Of a stretch of 64,000 bases of DNA, positions 35,978 to 46,320 are shown piece after piece. The DNA is from Rhizomicrobium palustre (GTDB lineage: Bacteria > Pseudomonadota > Alphaproteobacteria > Micropepsales > Micropepsaceae): positions 1,426,139-1,490,138 of the forward strand of contig NZ_JAASRM010000001.1 of the NCBI RefSeq assembly GCF_011761565.1, in the 5' to 3' direction. Made by a program: the position numbers and the translations under genes. Below the pieces are notes generated by a model. That model was not told where the DNA came from, made no database searches, and saw only the letters and a list, made by a program, of their open reading frames with translations. Position 1 is the stretch's first letter. The number at the start of each line of letters is the position of its first letter.

Positions 35978-37852
35978 ATGAATCGCTTTGCGTTTTTTAC
36001 CGCCCTGGCCGTGACCACGGCCCTGGTGCCCGCCAACGCGGCGGCTCCAGCCGCCCCCGCCGCCTATACCTGGGATTTGGGCGACCTCTACCCCTCGCCG
36101 GAAGCCTGGACCGCCGCGCAAGGTAAGGTCAAAGGCGAAATCGACAAGCTGGACGGCTACAAAGCCACCATCGGCAAGAGCTCCAAGGATATGCTCGCCG
36201 CCCTCTCCGCGATGAGCGACACCCGCCGCCAGCTTGACCGGCTGTTCGTCTATGCCTCGCTGAAAGGTGACGAAGATGTGCGCGTTTCCAAGAACCAGGA
36301 GCGCGTGCAGCTCGCCCAGGCGCTGATGGCGCAATTCGGCGAGAAGACCTCTTGGCTGACCCCGACCATTCTGACCATCGGCGCCGATAAGGTCGCGGCC
36401 TTCGAAAAGCAGAGCCCGGAGCTGAAGAGCCGTTTCGGCTTCATGCTGGACAATATCCTGCGCGCCGCCCCCCACACCCTGACACCGGAAGCCGAGCAGG
36501 TGATGGCTTCGGTCTCCAATGTGCTGGCGCAGCCCAACACCATCTATAGCCAGCTTTCCAATGGCGACCTGCCCTACCCCTCGCTGGTACTCTCGGACGG
36601 CACCAAGGTGGAGCGCCTTGATCAGGCCCATTATTCGAAATACCGCCAATCGGCCAATCGCGATGACCGCAAGAAGGTGTTCGACACCTTCTGGGGCGCC
36701 TGGAAAAAATATGAAGGCACTTTCGGCGCCACGCTGAACACGCAAGTGCTGGCCGAAGAATTCGATGCCAAGGTACGCAAATTCCCCAATGCGCTCTCGG
36801 ATGCCCTCTTCTCCGACAACATGCCGGAAGGGGTTTATCGCCAGCTTGTGGCCCAAGCAAATGCGGGGCTTCCCACCTTCCATCGTTATCTGAAACTGAG
36901 GAAACGCCAGCTTGGCATCAAGGACGAGCTTGGCTATCACGACATGTATCCCTCCATCTTCCCGCTCAAGACCGAACCGAAATTCACGGTGGAAGAGTCA
37001 GAGAAGATCGGGCTGGACGTCACTGCCGCCTATGGGCCGGAATATACGAACCTTCTGAAGAAGGGTTTTTCCTCGCGCTGGATGGATGTGCTGCCGCGTC
37101 AGGGCAAGGCCTCGGGCGCCTATATGAACGGCTCGGCCTATGACGTGCACCCCTATCTTTTGTTGAACCACAACGACGATTACCAGTCGCTCTCAACCCT
37201 GGTGCATGAGTGGGGCCATGCGGTGCACACGCTCCTGACCCATGACAATCAGCCTTACGAGAAATCCAACTACTCCACCTTCACGGCGGAAACGGCCTCT
37301 ATCGGCAACGAAATGCTGCTGAACGATTATATGGTCGCGCATGCCAAGACGAAGGAAGAGAAGCTTTATTATCTCGGTGAAGGCCTGGAGCTGATCCGCA
37401 CCACCTTCTTCCGCCAAACCATGTTCGGCGAATTCCAGCTCGCCATTCATGAAGAGGTGGAAAAGGGTAATGCCTTGACCGGCGAGAAGCTGTCCCAGAT
37501 CTATTGCGGCCTGCTCAAGCACTATTATGGCGAGAAAGAAGGCATCACCAGGATCGACCCCAGCGTCTGCATCGAATGGGCTTTCATCCCGCACTTCTAC
37601 TATGGCTTCTATGTTTATCAGTATGCCACCTCTATGGCTGGCGCCGCGGCGCTGACCAAAGAAATCGGCGAGCAGAAGCCCGGCGCGCGCGAGCGCTTCA
37701 TCAACCTCTTGAAGGCTGGCGGCTCGGATTATCCCTATGAGATCTACAAGAAGGCCGGGCTCGATATGGCGACGCCTGCGCCCTATCAAGCGCTTATCGC
37801 CCGCATGAATCGCCTGATGGATCAGATCGACGAGCTGGAAAAGCAGAAGTAA
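35978..37852 (+). CDS. pepF: Exported M3-family oligoendopeptidase (PepF type)
   Basis: 624 residues. The zinc site is HEWGH (H410, E411, H414) in LVHEWGHAVHTL, with the third ligand expected in FTAETASIGNEML. The protein otherwise matches oligoendopeptidase F along its length. A signal peptide (MNRFAFFTALAVTTALVPANAA) precedes the usual start YTWDLGDLYPSPEAW, so the enzyme is probably periplasmic, unlike the cytosolic lactococcal type. It would degrade short peptides. A perfect terminator follows at 37875-37905. Confidence 0.93.
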   Translation: MNRFAFFTALAVTTALVPANAAAPAAPAAYTWDLGDLYPSPEAWTAAQGKVKGEIDKLDGYKATIGKSSKDMLAALSAMSDTRRQLDRLFVYASLKGDEDVRVSKNQERVQLAQALMAQFGEKTSWLTPTILTIGADKVAAFEKQSPELKSRFGFMLDNILRAAPHTLTPEAEQVMASVSNVLAQPNTIYSQLSNGDLPYPSLVLSDGTKVERLDQAHYSKYRQSANRDDRKKVFDTFWGAWKKYEGTFGATLNTQVLAEEFDAKVRKFPNALSDALFSDNMPEGVYRQLVAQANAGLPTFHRYLKLRKRQLGIKDELGYHDMYPSIFPLKTEPKFTVEESEKIGLDVTAAYGPEYTNLLKKGFSSRWMDVLPRQGKASGAYMNGSAYDVHPYLLLNHNDDYQSLSTLVHEWGHAVHTLLTHDNQPYEKSNYSTFTAETASIGNEMLLNDYMVAHAKTKEEKLYYLGEGLELIRTTFFRQTMFGEFQLAIHEEVEKGNALTGEKLSQIYCGLLKHYYGEKEGITRIDPSVCIEWAFIPHFYYGFYVYQYATSMAGAAALTKEIGEQKPGARERFINLLKAGGSDYPYEIYKKAGLDMATPAPYQALIARMNRLMDQIDELEKQK

Positions 37853-37874
37853 TTTCTGCGGCAGTCAAAATCGA

Positions 37875-37905
37875 AGCCGGGAGGAGCGATCCTCCCGGCT
37901 TTTTT
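37875..37905 (+). terminator. Rho-independent terminator of pepF
   Basis: The stem AGCCGGGAGGA and TCCTCCCGGCT, with loop GCGA, is followed by TTTTT. It has the strongest hairpin-plus-T-run form in the window. Confidence 0.93.
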
Positions 37906-37911
37906 GTTGGC

Positions 37912-38619
37912 CTATTTGATCTCGAAGGTGATCGAAACATTGGCGGAAAGCGTTTCCTCACCGCCCGCGACCGGCATGGCTTCCTGTGCCATGGCGCGCA
38001 TCGCCGCAGCCTTGAACATCGGCTGCGGCACATAAGAGCCGCCTTCATTGATCGAGAGAATGGAGCCCAGCGTGATGCCAGCCGCCTTGGCAATGGTCTG
38101 CGCACGATCCATCGCATCCTTCACCGCTTCCGTGCGCGCCTCTGAAAGCAACGGCTTTGGGTCGTGGATGGCAAAGGAAATGCCGCCGATCTGATTGGCG
38201 CCCGAGGCGACGAGCGCATCCAGCACCGGCCCGGCCTTATCGATCCCCGTCGTGACCATCACGGTATTGGAAACCTCATAGCCCGAAATCTTAGGCGTGC
38301 AGGCCACGTTCGGCTTGCAGGGCGTATATTGCGGGTTGAGGGAGATATTGGCGGTCTGGATCGCCTTATCGGGCACGCCCTGGTGTTTCAGGCTGGCGAT
38401 CACCGCATTCATGGCTTTGGAGTTGGCGGCGAGCGCCTCGCGCGCGGATACCCCTTGCGCCACCACGCCGGCAGAGAAATTGGCTTCATCCGGGGCGGCC
38501 TTGGCCTGGCCAGTGCCGGTCACGATGAGGGTGCGCGGCGGGGCCAAATCCGCCGCTAGGGCAAAATTCCCCAAAAAAATTGCTGTCCCAGCGATGACAA
38601 AGGCGGTCGATTTGGTCAT
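37912..38619 (-). CDS. Exported SIMPL (DUF541) domain protein
   Basis: 235 residues. The signal peptide MTKSTAFVIAGTAIFLGNFALAA is followed by the SIMPL domain: RTLIVTGTGQAKAAPDEANFSAGV at the start and ARTEAVKDAMDRAQTIAKAAGITLG before a C-terminal region rich in Ala/Met. Two Cys in TPCKPNVACTP may form a disulfide. Proteins of this family (YggE-like) sit in the periplasm or outer membrane and have been linked to oxidative-stress tolerance, but the mechanism is unknown. Convergent with pepF, sharing the terminator region. Confidence 0.88.
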   Translation of the reverse strand: MTKSTAFVIAGTAIFLGNFALAADLAPPRTLIVTGTGQAKAAPDEANFSAGVVAQGVSAREALAANSKAMNAVIASLKHQGVPDKAIQTANISLNPQYTPCKPNVACTPKISGYEVSNTVMVTTGIDKAGPVLDALVASGANQIGGISFAIHDPKPLLSEARTEAVKDAMDRAQTIAKAAGITLGSILSINEGGSYVPQPMFKAAAMRAMAQEAMPVAGGEETLSANVSITFEIK

Positions 38620-38760
38620 GTTCTCATCCCTTTCCCGAAGCCTACCCTAGCTTGGGTGGCAAAGCGGCCATAGGTGGAGTTTCTCTGCCGAAGCCTGTAT
38701 GGGAGATGAACCGCGGCGCCTTCGCCAGAGATTTTGGTGTGGGATTTCGCGACCCTTTGG

Positions 38761-38837
38761 GGGCCTGTAGCTCAGTTGGTTAGAGCTGACCGCTCATAAC
38801 GGTCTGGTCACAGGTTCGAGTCCTGTCGGGCCCACCA
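38761..38837 (+). tRNA. tRNA-Met (anticodon CAT)
   Basis: 77 bases with acceptor arms GGGCCTG and CGGGCCC, discriminator A and encoded CCA. The anticodon stem GACCG/CGGTC frames the loop CTCATAA. It looks like an elongator methionine tRNA because the initiator-specific unpaired first base and GGG/CCC anticodon stem are absent; an Ile-lysylated CAT tRNA is less likely but not excluded. Confidence 0.93.
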
Positions 38838-38976
38838 AATTCATCACCGCCGAACCCCACGCACAGCAACCCACGGGATGCGGCCCCAAAGCTCACCGCT
38901 TAGTTGTTGTATGGTCGTAAGAGCCTGTTTAGAGTGAATAAATTGAGTATGATTTTTGTGGGTATCTGGGGGAATC

Positions 38977-41900
38977 ATGCATCGCGATTATCAGGCGAGC
39001 CGGTCTTTGGGCCGGGCGGGGATTTCTGGCGACTGTGAGCGCGGCGCATTGCGCAAACGCAAGGCCATCGCTCTCTCTTCAGCGAGTCTGCTGGCGCTGA
39101 TCGCGACCGCAAGCGCGGTTTCAGCAACGACCTATCAAAACAGCATCACCTCCGACGCAACGCTGAGCGCGCCGATCACCATCCCGAAAGGATATAGCCA
39201 ACTCACTTTTGGAATCGGAAACAACGCGACCCTGACATTGGGGCCGGGCTCTGATCCGCTGTCGACGGTCTATGTCACGGCATTGAGCGGGGGCGGCAAG
39301 CTCGTCAACAACACGACAATAACCACCAATGGCGCAGCCATCGAGTATGTCGGGTTCAATTCGAATTACACTCTATTCTCAATCACCAACAATGGCACGA
39401 TCCAATCAACAGTTGGTTCGGACCAGTATGCGTTTTCTTCCTCTTGGTATGGTGTAACTTCCTTCAATAACACAGGGACGATTACCGCCATGGGTCCGGG
39501 CGGTGCAGTAAGCGTCTCAAATATCGAGTTCACTAATTCTGGTACCATTACGGCTGATGGAACTGCCGTTATTGCCATATATTCGAATTTCTTAAATACA
39601 GGGACAATCCGGTCCAATAACGGAATTGGCGCATACATCCTCAATGGGGGCGCTCCCAACCCAATAAATAGCGGCACGATTTACGGCAAGACTGTTGGCG
39701 CAGAGCTCATGGGGGGGCTGACCAACAGTGGTACGATCACCTCTCCGGGAATTGCCGTAGGCTTGGAGTCGTATAACACGTTCCGCAACACTGCCACCGG
39801 TGTAGTGGATGGAAGCATTGCGCCAGTAATTTCTTATACCACATCTCGTTCGACCATCGAAAACTACGGCACCATAAATGGGAGCGTCAATTTCGGCCTA
39901 TACGACGGTTATTATCCGTCAAACAATACCTTCATCGCGAGACCAGGAAGCGTCGTGAAGGGCCCCATTCTTCTCGGAACTGGCGGCGATACCTTCGCGA
40001 CCAACTTTATTAATAATGGCCCGGGACAATTTGCAGGTCTTACCGGCCAAGTATTTGGCTCTGGCACATCCAATTACTTGCACTATTTCGTGACTTCCGA
40101 TGCTTCGGCGTCAACGCTTACTGTTCCCTCGATCTTCGGTTCTGTGACCTTTGATCTCGCTAATAACTCTAAGCTGGTCCTCACACCGGGCGACGTCGGC
40201 TTCCATGCTATTGGATTTGCCGGCACAGGCTCGGCCGATCTAACTGTCAACATTGCTGCAAATAACGGCTATACGGCCCTGGATATGACGAAAGGGTCCA
40301 TGCAAACCGCCGGAACGCCTGCAGCCACCATCCCAACCCTTCTTGACATTACGAGCCGCGGCAACATCAGCGGTACCCGAAGCGGGAATTATGGGTGGGG
40401 TCCGCTCGTTATGGTCGCAAGCGGCTCCAAATTCACCAATGCGGGCACGGTTACCGTGCAAGACCCGACACCGCTGCAAAGCCCATCGACCTTTATTGGC
40501 ATATATGGCCTGAGCACGATCGTAAACAGTGGCACGATCAACCTGCTAAATGCTGACGGCATAAATTATAACGGCTATGACAGCGGCAATCTGAATGTCA
40601 CCAACAGCGGCACGATCAACGCGCTAAGTGGCGATATCTCCAGCAGAGGAATTGTAAGCGCAAAATCCGTCACTAATTCCGGCGTGATCTCGACCGGCGG
40701 CGTGGCCGTAACGCTCGCGTCTTCAGTCCAAACAGCGAATAGCCTCAACAATACCGGCAAAATAATAAGTGCGAATTCCGATGCGGTCGCCACGGCTTAC
40801 ACCAGCTATTACGCCAAAATCACGAATGGTGCTGGCGCCACAATCCGCGGTGCGCACAGCGGAATTTATGTATCGAGCTGGAGCGGCACTCAAATCATCA
40901 ACGCGGGTACGATCGCTGGCGGGAACTATGCCATCAACGCCCATGACTCATTTTCAGGCATAGCGTTGACATTGCAGAGTGGGTCGACCCTCACTGGCGA
41001 CGTGATGGGATCTACCTATGCAACAAACGCATTGACCCTTGCGGGCTCAGGTTCGGAAGACAGTAACTTCTACAATTTCTTCTGGCTCACCAAACAGGAT
41101 GCTGGCACCTGGACTTTGAGCGGCAATAATGTGATCGCGCTCACCACGGTCTCTGGCGGCACGCTGGTGGTGACCGGCAGTCTGACCAGCGCCTATACCA
41201 TCGACACCGGCGCCACTCTGCAAGGCAGCACGGCGTCGCTTCTGACGTCTTCGGCGATTTCGGATAACGGCTCGCTGGTGTTCGATCAGAGCGTGGATGG
41301 TGCCTTCAGCCAAACCATCACCGGCTCAGGCGGCGTGGCGAAGAGCGGCGCAGGCACACTCGTTCTCACCGGTACCAACAGCTATACGGGCGGGACGGTG
41401 TTCAATGCGGGGACACTCGCTGTTTCAGCGGATTCGCCGCTGGGCGCTACGAGCGGCGGCCTGACCTTCAACGGCGGCACACTGAAATTCGCGAGCCAGT
41501 TCAACCTTGATAGCGCGCGCGGCTTAGCGTTGAACGCAGGCGGCGGCACGCTGGACACCAACGGCTTTAACACAGGCCTGTCGCAAGCGATCTCCGGGAA
41601 CGGGGCGCTGACCAAGGCTGGCAATGGCACCCTCACCCTGTCTGGCATCTCGACCTATAGCGGCGCCACGAATATTCAGTCCGGCACAGTGGCGTTGAGT
41701 GGCGCGGGCAGCATCGCCGCTTCGAGCGGCGTCGCCAACAGCGCCAGCTTCGACATTTCGGCGACCGATACAGGCGCCACCATCACCACATTGAGCGGCA
41801 GCGGTACCGTCGTGCTCGGCAGCAAAACGCTGACCATCAGCAACGGGTCATCGGAATTCTCCGGTGTGATCGGCGGTACAGGCGGCCTCACCGTAAGCGG

Positions 41901-44490
41901 TGGCGCGCAAGTGCTGTCCGGCGCCAACACCTATACCGGCGGTACGACGATTGCCTCTGGCGCCACACTGCAGCTTGGCAATGGCGGTACAACGGGATCG
42001 CTCACCGGAGATGTGGTCGATAATGGCGTTCTCGTGTTCAACCGCGCCGACACCTATACCTTCACGGGCAATCTCTCTGGCACCGGCGCGATCACCGTGG
42101 CGGGTACCGGGCGTGTCATCTTCACCGGCCAGAACACGCTGACGGGCGGCGTTGGCGTTGGCAGCGGCTATACGCTGCGGATGAGCGATATCGGCACCGT
42201 CAGCGGCCCCATCGTCAATAACGGCATGGTGCATTTCGATAATGCTGGCAGCCAGACCTTTGGCGGCACGCTCAGCGGTAGCGGCTCGCTGACCTATTCC
42301 GGCGGCGGCACCCTCACTTTGACCGGCAACAACAGCTACACCGGCAATACCTATATCAACACAGGCATGGTGGGCGTTTCCTCGGATGCCAATCTCGGCA
42401 GCGGCGGCACGCTTGTGCTGGCGAATGGCACCGGCATCGTCTTTACCGGCGGCGGCACCTATACCCATGCGGTAACGGTTGCGGGTGATCCGACCTTTGC
42501 GGTAGCGGGCGGTTCGACGGTGACCTGGTCCGGACAAATCAGCGATGGCGGAACACCCGGCGATGTCGAAGTGGTGGGCGGCGGCACCCTGGCGCTGACC
42601 AACGCAGCAAATTCCTATTCCGGCGGCACCGTGGTGAAAGGCGGCAGCACGCTTAGCATCGCCACCGATCATGCGCTCGGTTCGACGGCGGGAGGTCTTA
42701 CGCTCGGCGACGCCGCGAGCAGCGGACGGCTGCAATTCAGCGCTAGCGCAACTCTCGATCCGGCCCGGGCTGTATCCCTCAGCGCTGGCGGCGGCATCAT
42801 TGACACCAACGGCTTTGATGCCACGGCGGCACAAGCTGTTTCGGGCGCAGGCGGCTTGACCAAAGCCGGCAACGGCACCCTCACCCTTACCGGCGCCAAT
42901 ACCTATAGCGGCGGCACGATCATCAGCGGCGGCACGTTGCAGATTGGCGCGGGTGGCAGCGTGGTGGGCAATATTGTCGACAACGCGACCCTTTCCTTTA
43001 ATCGCAGCGACAACATCGCTTTGGCTTCTGTGGTATCGGGCACCGGCGGCTTGACCAAGAGCAACAACGGCACCCTTACCCTGAACGGCGTCAATACTTA
43101 TAGCGGGGCCACCAATGTGGCCGCCGGGCGCTTGGTGGTGGGCGACGCCACGCACAAAACCGCTGCCATCGACAGCAGTAATGGCGGTGTGCTGGTGACA
43201 GCGGGCGCTAGCCTGTCCGGCTTCGGCAAAATCGGCGCTGTTGTCACCAACAATGGCACCATCGTCACCGGTGCTTCCGCCGGGTCGCTGACCCTTGCAG
43301 GGCTGGCGCAAAGCGCCCGCGGCACCTTGGCCGTGGAATTGTCACCGGCAACGCAGCTCAGCGTAACGGGGGCAGCCTCTCTCGCAGGTACGCTGAATGT
43401 TACCCCCCTGTCCGCGAGCAGCGCTCCGCAGATCAATTCCGTCTTGCACGCCAAGACCGTCAACGGCCGCTTCGACACGCTGACGGTTACGGGCGGCGCC
43501 TCGGACATGATCTATGGCGTCCAATACGCATCCAGCGGACAGGACGTGAATGTCGTAGCCATGCCGCAAAACGCAGGCCAATTCTATGGCGACCTGCGGA
43601 TGGCAAACCTCAATACCGCCTTCAGCCTGAACAACATCGTCATGGATCGACTTGGCGGCGAGCAAACGGCCAATGGAGCCTGGAAGGTCTGGGCCAAAGG
43701 GCTTTACGGATCAGCCGATAATGACGGCACGAGCAACGCGAGCGCCTTCAACACCACGCTCGCGGGCTTTATTGGCGGTGCCGATTACGGCTTTGGCAGC
43801 GGCTATTCCCTGCATGCCGCGCTTGCTTATAGCCAGTCCGATCTGACTTTGAGCGGACATGGCGGAAAAGCTTCCACGTCCAGCCTCTATGCCTCCATGG
43901 CGGGACACGCGCCGTTCGGCAGCCTCCTGCTCGACGTGGCAGGTTTCTATGCCACAAACAGCACCGATCTTAGCCGCGACACAGAACTGACGGGTTTCGC
44001 GAGCGCCAAGCCGGATAGCTCTGTCCTCGGCTTCAGCCTGCAAGCGGGGTGGCCGCTGCTCGACGGCGATCTCGTCCCAACCGCCCGGTTGAACTTCGCC
44101 AATTACCTCCAGTCCGCCATCAGCGAGACCGGCGGCGCGGCACTGAATCTCGCGGTCGGAAGTGGCGATACGAGCGAGCTGCGCGGCGATTTCGGCGCGC
44201 GCTATGCGCATCGCTTCACTTCAGACGATATGATCCTGACCCCGTCGGTTCATATTTTCCTGGATCAGACTCTGAGCGCGGCGTCTGACAAGATGACGAT
44301 GCAGCTTCCCGACATTTCGGCGAGCTTCGAAGCGCCCGCCGCCAAAGCCGATCGTACCGCGGTGCTGATTGGTGCCGGGCTGAACAGCAGCTTTGGCGAT
44401 CATCTGAGCCTCAATCTGGGTCTTAACAGCCGGATTGGCGCGAAAGAGAAACAGCTTATCGGTACTGCGGGCCTGCGCTGGCAGTTCTAA
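38977..44490 (+). CDS. Giant type Va autotransporter with PATR repeats
   Basis: 1837 residues. A long N-terminal targeting sequence contains RKRKAIALSSASLLALIATASAVSA. Residues about 60-700 form the first passenger part, a run of short repeats with NSGTI/NNGTI cores, suggesting a beta-helix. Residues about 710-1540 hold autotransporter-associated repeats such as GGLTKAGNGTLTLTGANTYSGGT, recurring many times. The last 280 or so residues are the translocating beta-barrel, ending in LRWQF with the terminal Phe. Likely surface-displayed adhesin or matrix protein. No protease motif is visible in the passenger. ATG 38977 follows TGGGGGA. The first part is A+T richer than the repeats. The gene stands alone. 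Confidence 0.9.
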   Translation: MHRDYQASRSLGRAGISGDCERGALRKRKAIALSSASLLALIATASAVSATTYQNSITSDATLSAPITIPKGYSQLTFGIGNNATLTLGPGSDPLSTVYVTALSGGGKLVNNTTITTNGAAIEYVGFNSNYTLFSITNNGTIQSTVGSDQYAFSSSWYGVTSFNNTGTITAMGPGGAVSVSNIEFTNSGTITADGTAVIAIYSNFLNTGTIRSNNGIGAYILNGGAPNPINSGTIYGKTVGAELMGGLTNSGTITSPGIAVGLESYNTFRNTATGVVDGSIAPVISYTTSRSTIENYGTINGSVNFGLYDGYYPSNNTFIARPGSVVKGPILLGTGGDTFATNFINNGPGQFAGLTGQVFGSGTSNYLHYFVTSDASASTLTVPSIFGSVTFDLANNSKLVLTPGDVGFHAIGFAGTGSADLTVNIAANNGYTALDMTKGSMQTAGTPAATIPTLLDITSRGNISGTRSGNYGWGPLVMVASGSKFTNAGTVTVQDPTPLQSPSTFIGIYGLSTIVNSGTINLLNADGINYNGYDSGNLNVTNSGTINALSGDISSRGIVSAKSVTNSGVISTGGVAVTLASSVQTANSLNNTGKIISANSDAVATAYTSYYAKITNGAGATIRGAHSGIYVSSWSGTQIINAGTIAGGNYAINAHDSFSGIALTLQSGSTLTGDVMGSTYATNALTLAGSGSEDSNFYNFFWLTKQDAGTWTLSGNNVIALTTVSGGTLVVTGSLTSAYTIDTGATLQGSTASLLTSSAISDNGSLVFDQSVDGAFSQTITGSGGVAKSGAGTLVLTGTNSYTGGTVFNAGTLAVSADSPLGATSGGLTFNGGTLKFASQFNLDSARGLALNAGGGTLDTNGFNTGLSQAISGNGALTKAGNGTLTLSGISTYSGATNIQSGTVALSGAGSIAASSGVANSASFDISATDTGATITTLSGSGTVVLGSKTLTISNGSSEFSGVIGGTGGLTVSGGAQVLSGANTYTGGTTIASGATLQLGNGGTTGSLTGDVVDNGVLVFNRADTYTFTGNLSGTGAITVAGTGRVIFTGQNTLTGGVGVGSGYTLRMSDIGTVSGPIVNNGMVHFDNAGSQTFGGTLSGSGSLTYSGGGTLTLTGNNSYTGNTYINTGMVGVSSDANLGSGGTLVLANGTGIVFTGGGTYTHAVTVAGDPTFAVAGGSTVTWSGQISDGGTPGDVEVVGGGTLALTNAANSYSGGTVVKGGSTLSIATDHALGSTAGGLTLGDAASSGRLQFSASATLDPARAVSLSAGGGIIDTNGFDATAAQAVSGAGGLTKAGNGTLTLTGANTYSGGTIISGGTLQIGAGGSVVGNIVDNATLSFNRSDNIALASVVSGTGGLTKSNNGTLTLNGVNTYSGATNVAAGRLVVGDATHKTAAIDSSNGGVLVTAGASLSGFGKIGAVVTNNGTIVTGASAGSLTLAGLAQSARGTLAVELSPATQLSVTGAASLAGTLNVTPLSASSAPQINSVLHAKTVNGRFDTLTVTGGASDMIYGVQYASSGQDVNVVAMPQNAGQFYGDLRMANLNTAFSLNNIVMDRLGGEQTANGAWKVWAKGLYGSADNDGTSNASAFNTTLAGFIGGADYGFGSGYSLHAALAYSQSDLTLSGHGGKASTSSLYASMAGHAPFGSLLLDVAGFYATNSTDLSRDTELTGFASAKPDSSVLGFSLQAGWPLLDGDLVPTARLNFANYLQSAISETGGAALNLAVGSGDTSELRGDFGARYAHRFTSDDMILTPSVHIFLDQTLSAASDKMTMQLPDISASFEAPAAKADRTAVLIGAGLNSSFGDHLSLNLGLNSRIGAKEKQLIGTAGLRWQF

Positions 44491-44577
44491 GTCCGCGACC
44501 AACATCCGTTCACCCTCGCGCTACCTGCGCGGGGGTTGGCGGGCAGATCATCCCTCTTCCCATCCAAATCAACAGCC

Positions 44578-46233
44578 TCAGTTTGGGGCGGGGCAGCGGT
44601 CTACCGTAGGCAGGGTGGCGAAGGCTGGATAGTCCGCCAAAAGCTTGCGGGTCACGCCGTTGGTCCAGCCGAAGCCATCCTGATTGACATATTCCCCGCC
44701 CCCTCCAGGACGCCCGAGTGTCACCACATCGTATTTCTCGAGCAGCTTGCCGCTCTCTTGATAGACCTTGCCGACATTGACGGCCCAGCGGCAGGCAATA
44801 GCGGCTGCCAAGCCTCGCTGGCGATAGCGCTTCAAGCCATCCACCGCCACCCATTGCAGCGGCGCCCATCCATTCGGCGCATCCCATTGCTGACCGGTTG
44901 TGACGGGCGTGGTGACGATGCCACCCGCCGCGAGCAGCGTTTTGCGCGCGAAGGCGGTGACGCGTTCGGCCTGCGTTTGATCGGCAGCGCCTACAAAGAG
45001 GGGATAGAAGATGGCGGCGGATATGCGACCGGTCGCTTGCCTGCGGCGCCAATGGTAATCGACATAGGTGCCCTTGGCGTCGTCCCAAAGATAGCGGTTC
45101 ATCGCAGCGCGGCGCGATGCAGCCTTGGCGTGGAAGATTTTTGCACAATTCTGATCGGCCTTGCGGGCGCAGCCCTCGGCGATGGCCTGTTCGAGCCCGA
45201 AGAGAAGGCTGTTGAGATCGACAGGGACAATGGAGGAGGTTTCGATGCGGGTCAGGGATTTGCCGTCCGCGAACCAGCGTGAGGAAAAATCCCAGCCGCT
45301 TTCGGCTGCCGCGCGGATATCACGATAGGTCTCTCCCGCAGGGCGCGACACGGCGCGCGCGACTGCGCGATCCTTCTGAAAAGCTTCGTCGCGCGGAGTG
45401 TCGCTGTCGTCCCAATACCGGTTGAGGATAGCGCCATCGCCGAACGCCACCACGCGCGCCTGGGCGGTTCCGGGCTTCAAGCCTTCCGCGCCTTTCATCC
45501 AGAATGCATATTCGCGGCGAAGCTCTGGCAAATAGCGGGCGTAGGCAGCCGCCGGGTCTGTCTTGTTGGTAAGCGCTACCATCTTGAAAAAGAAAGGCGG
45601 CTGCGAGCGGCTGAGATAATAGCTGCGATTGCCATTCGGGATATGTCCATAAGTGTCGATCAGCGAAGCAAAATCACCAACCATGTTGCCGACGAGATAA
45701 GACCGGCCGCTTTCGGCGAGTCCCAACATAGTGAAATAGGAATCCCAGTAATACATCTCGCGGAAACGCCCGCCCGGCACCACGAAGGCATAAGGCAAGC
45801 GCAGAAGCGATCCACCTTGCGGCACGCTATCAGCATGGCGCACCAGAACCGGCCATAGACCATCTATATGCGCGATGAGCGGCAGGCCTTTGGGCGGCAA
45901 AGGCGCAGAGCGCACCGGTTCGATCACAAAATGGGCCGCGACGAAGCGCTTTAGGGCCTCCGCGCTCTGGGGCTTGTCCCGCTGGAACGCCGTCAAAATT
46001 TCGGCTGGCGGGGATTTCGGCACGGCATCGGCGAAGGTCTTATCGTCATCGAATACGCGCGCCTCTTCGACCGCTTCGTAAAGCGGCCCATAAAGCTCTT
46101 GCGGCGTGGCCGGACGAGGTGCACCGGCCCCGGCCGCCGACAGAGCTAAAAGCGCAGCAAGCACTACAAACGTGTATTTTGCGGTCCGGCAATTGGCCGG
46201 TGCAACTTTGCCGAAACCCGATCTCGCGTTCAT
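44578..46233 (-). CDS. treA: Periplasmic trehalase (GH37)
   Basis: 551 residues. The signal sequence (YTFVVLAALLALSAAGAGA after a basic start) leads to the GH37 body. Family signatures are visible: PGGRFREMYYWDSYFTMLGL and, near the C-terminus, QWDAPNGWAPLQ. The catalytic acid and base lie between them and in the later Glu-rich part. It hydrolyses trehalose to two glucose. ATG 46233 is chosen because the signal peptide starts there; the frame is open to 46551, over the divergent sigma gene. It is transcribed away from the sigma-FecR-TonB receptor operon, suggesting the cluster handles trehalose or a trehalose-containing compound. Confidence 0.93.
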   Translation of the reverse strand: MNARSGFGKVAPANCRTAKYTFVVLAALLALSAAGAGAPRPATPQELYGPLYEAVEEARVFDDDKTFADAVPKSPPAEILTAFQRDKPQSAEALKRFVAAHFVIEPVRSAPLPPKGLPLIAHIDGLWPVLVRHADSVPQGGSLLRLPYAFVVPGGRFREMYYWDSYFTMLGLAESGRSYLVGNMVGDFASLIDTYGHIPNGNRSYYLSRSQPPFFFKMVALTNKTDPAAAYARYLPELRREYAFWMKGAEGLKPGTAQARVVAFGDGAILNRYWDDSDTPRDEAFQKDRAVARAVSRPAGETYRDIRAAAESGWDFSSRWFADGKSLTRIETSSIVPVDLNSLLFGLEQAIAEGCARKADQNCAKIFHAKAASRRAAMNRYLWDDAKGTYVDYHWRRRQATGRISAAIFYPLFVGAADQTQAERVTAFARKTLLAAGGIVTTPVTTGQQWDAPNGWAPLQWVAVDGLKRYRQRGLAAAIACRWAVNVGKVYQESGKLLEKYDVVTLGRPGGGGEYVNQDGFGWTNGVTRKLLADYPAFATLPTVDRCPAPN

Positions 46234-46320
46234 TTTTAGATCCTTCGATCCCGTGACGCGGCGTTGCGCGGTGTGCGCACACCATCCTATACTGTTGCAG
46301 GGGCATTCGGGGCAGGTGTT

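Noticed and set aside
41100..43300. Regular repeats that could be taken for a CRISPR array
   Set aside because: Repeats are coding, in frame, of varying length and translate into PATR blocks; no spacer pattern and no cas genes.
41848..43311. A 487-codon minus-strand frame inside the autotransporter
   Set aside because: Its repeats are the antisense of the PATR repeats; no start signal or domain.
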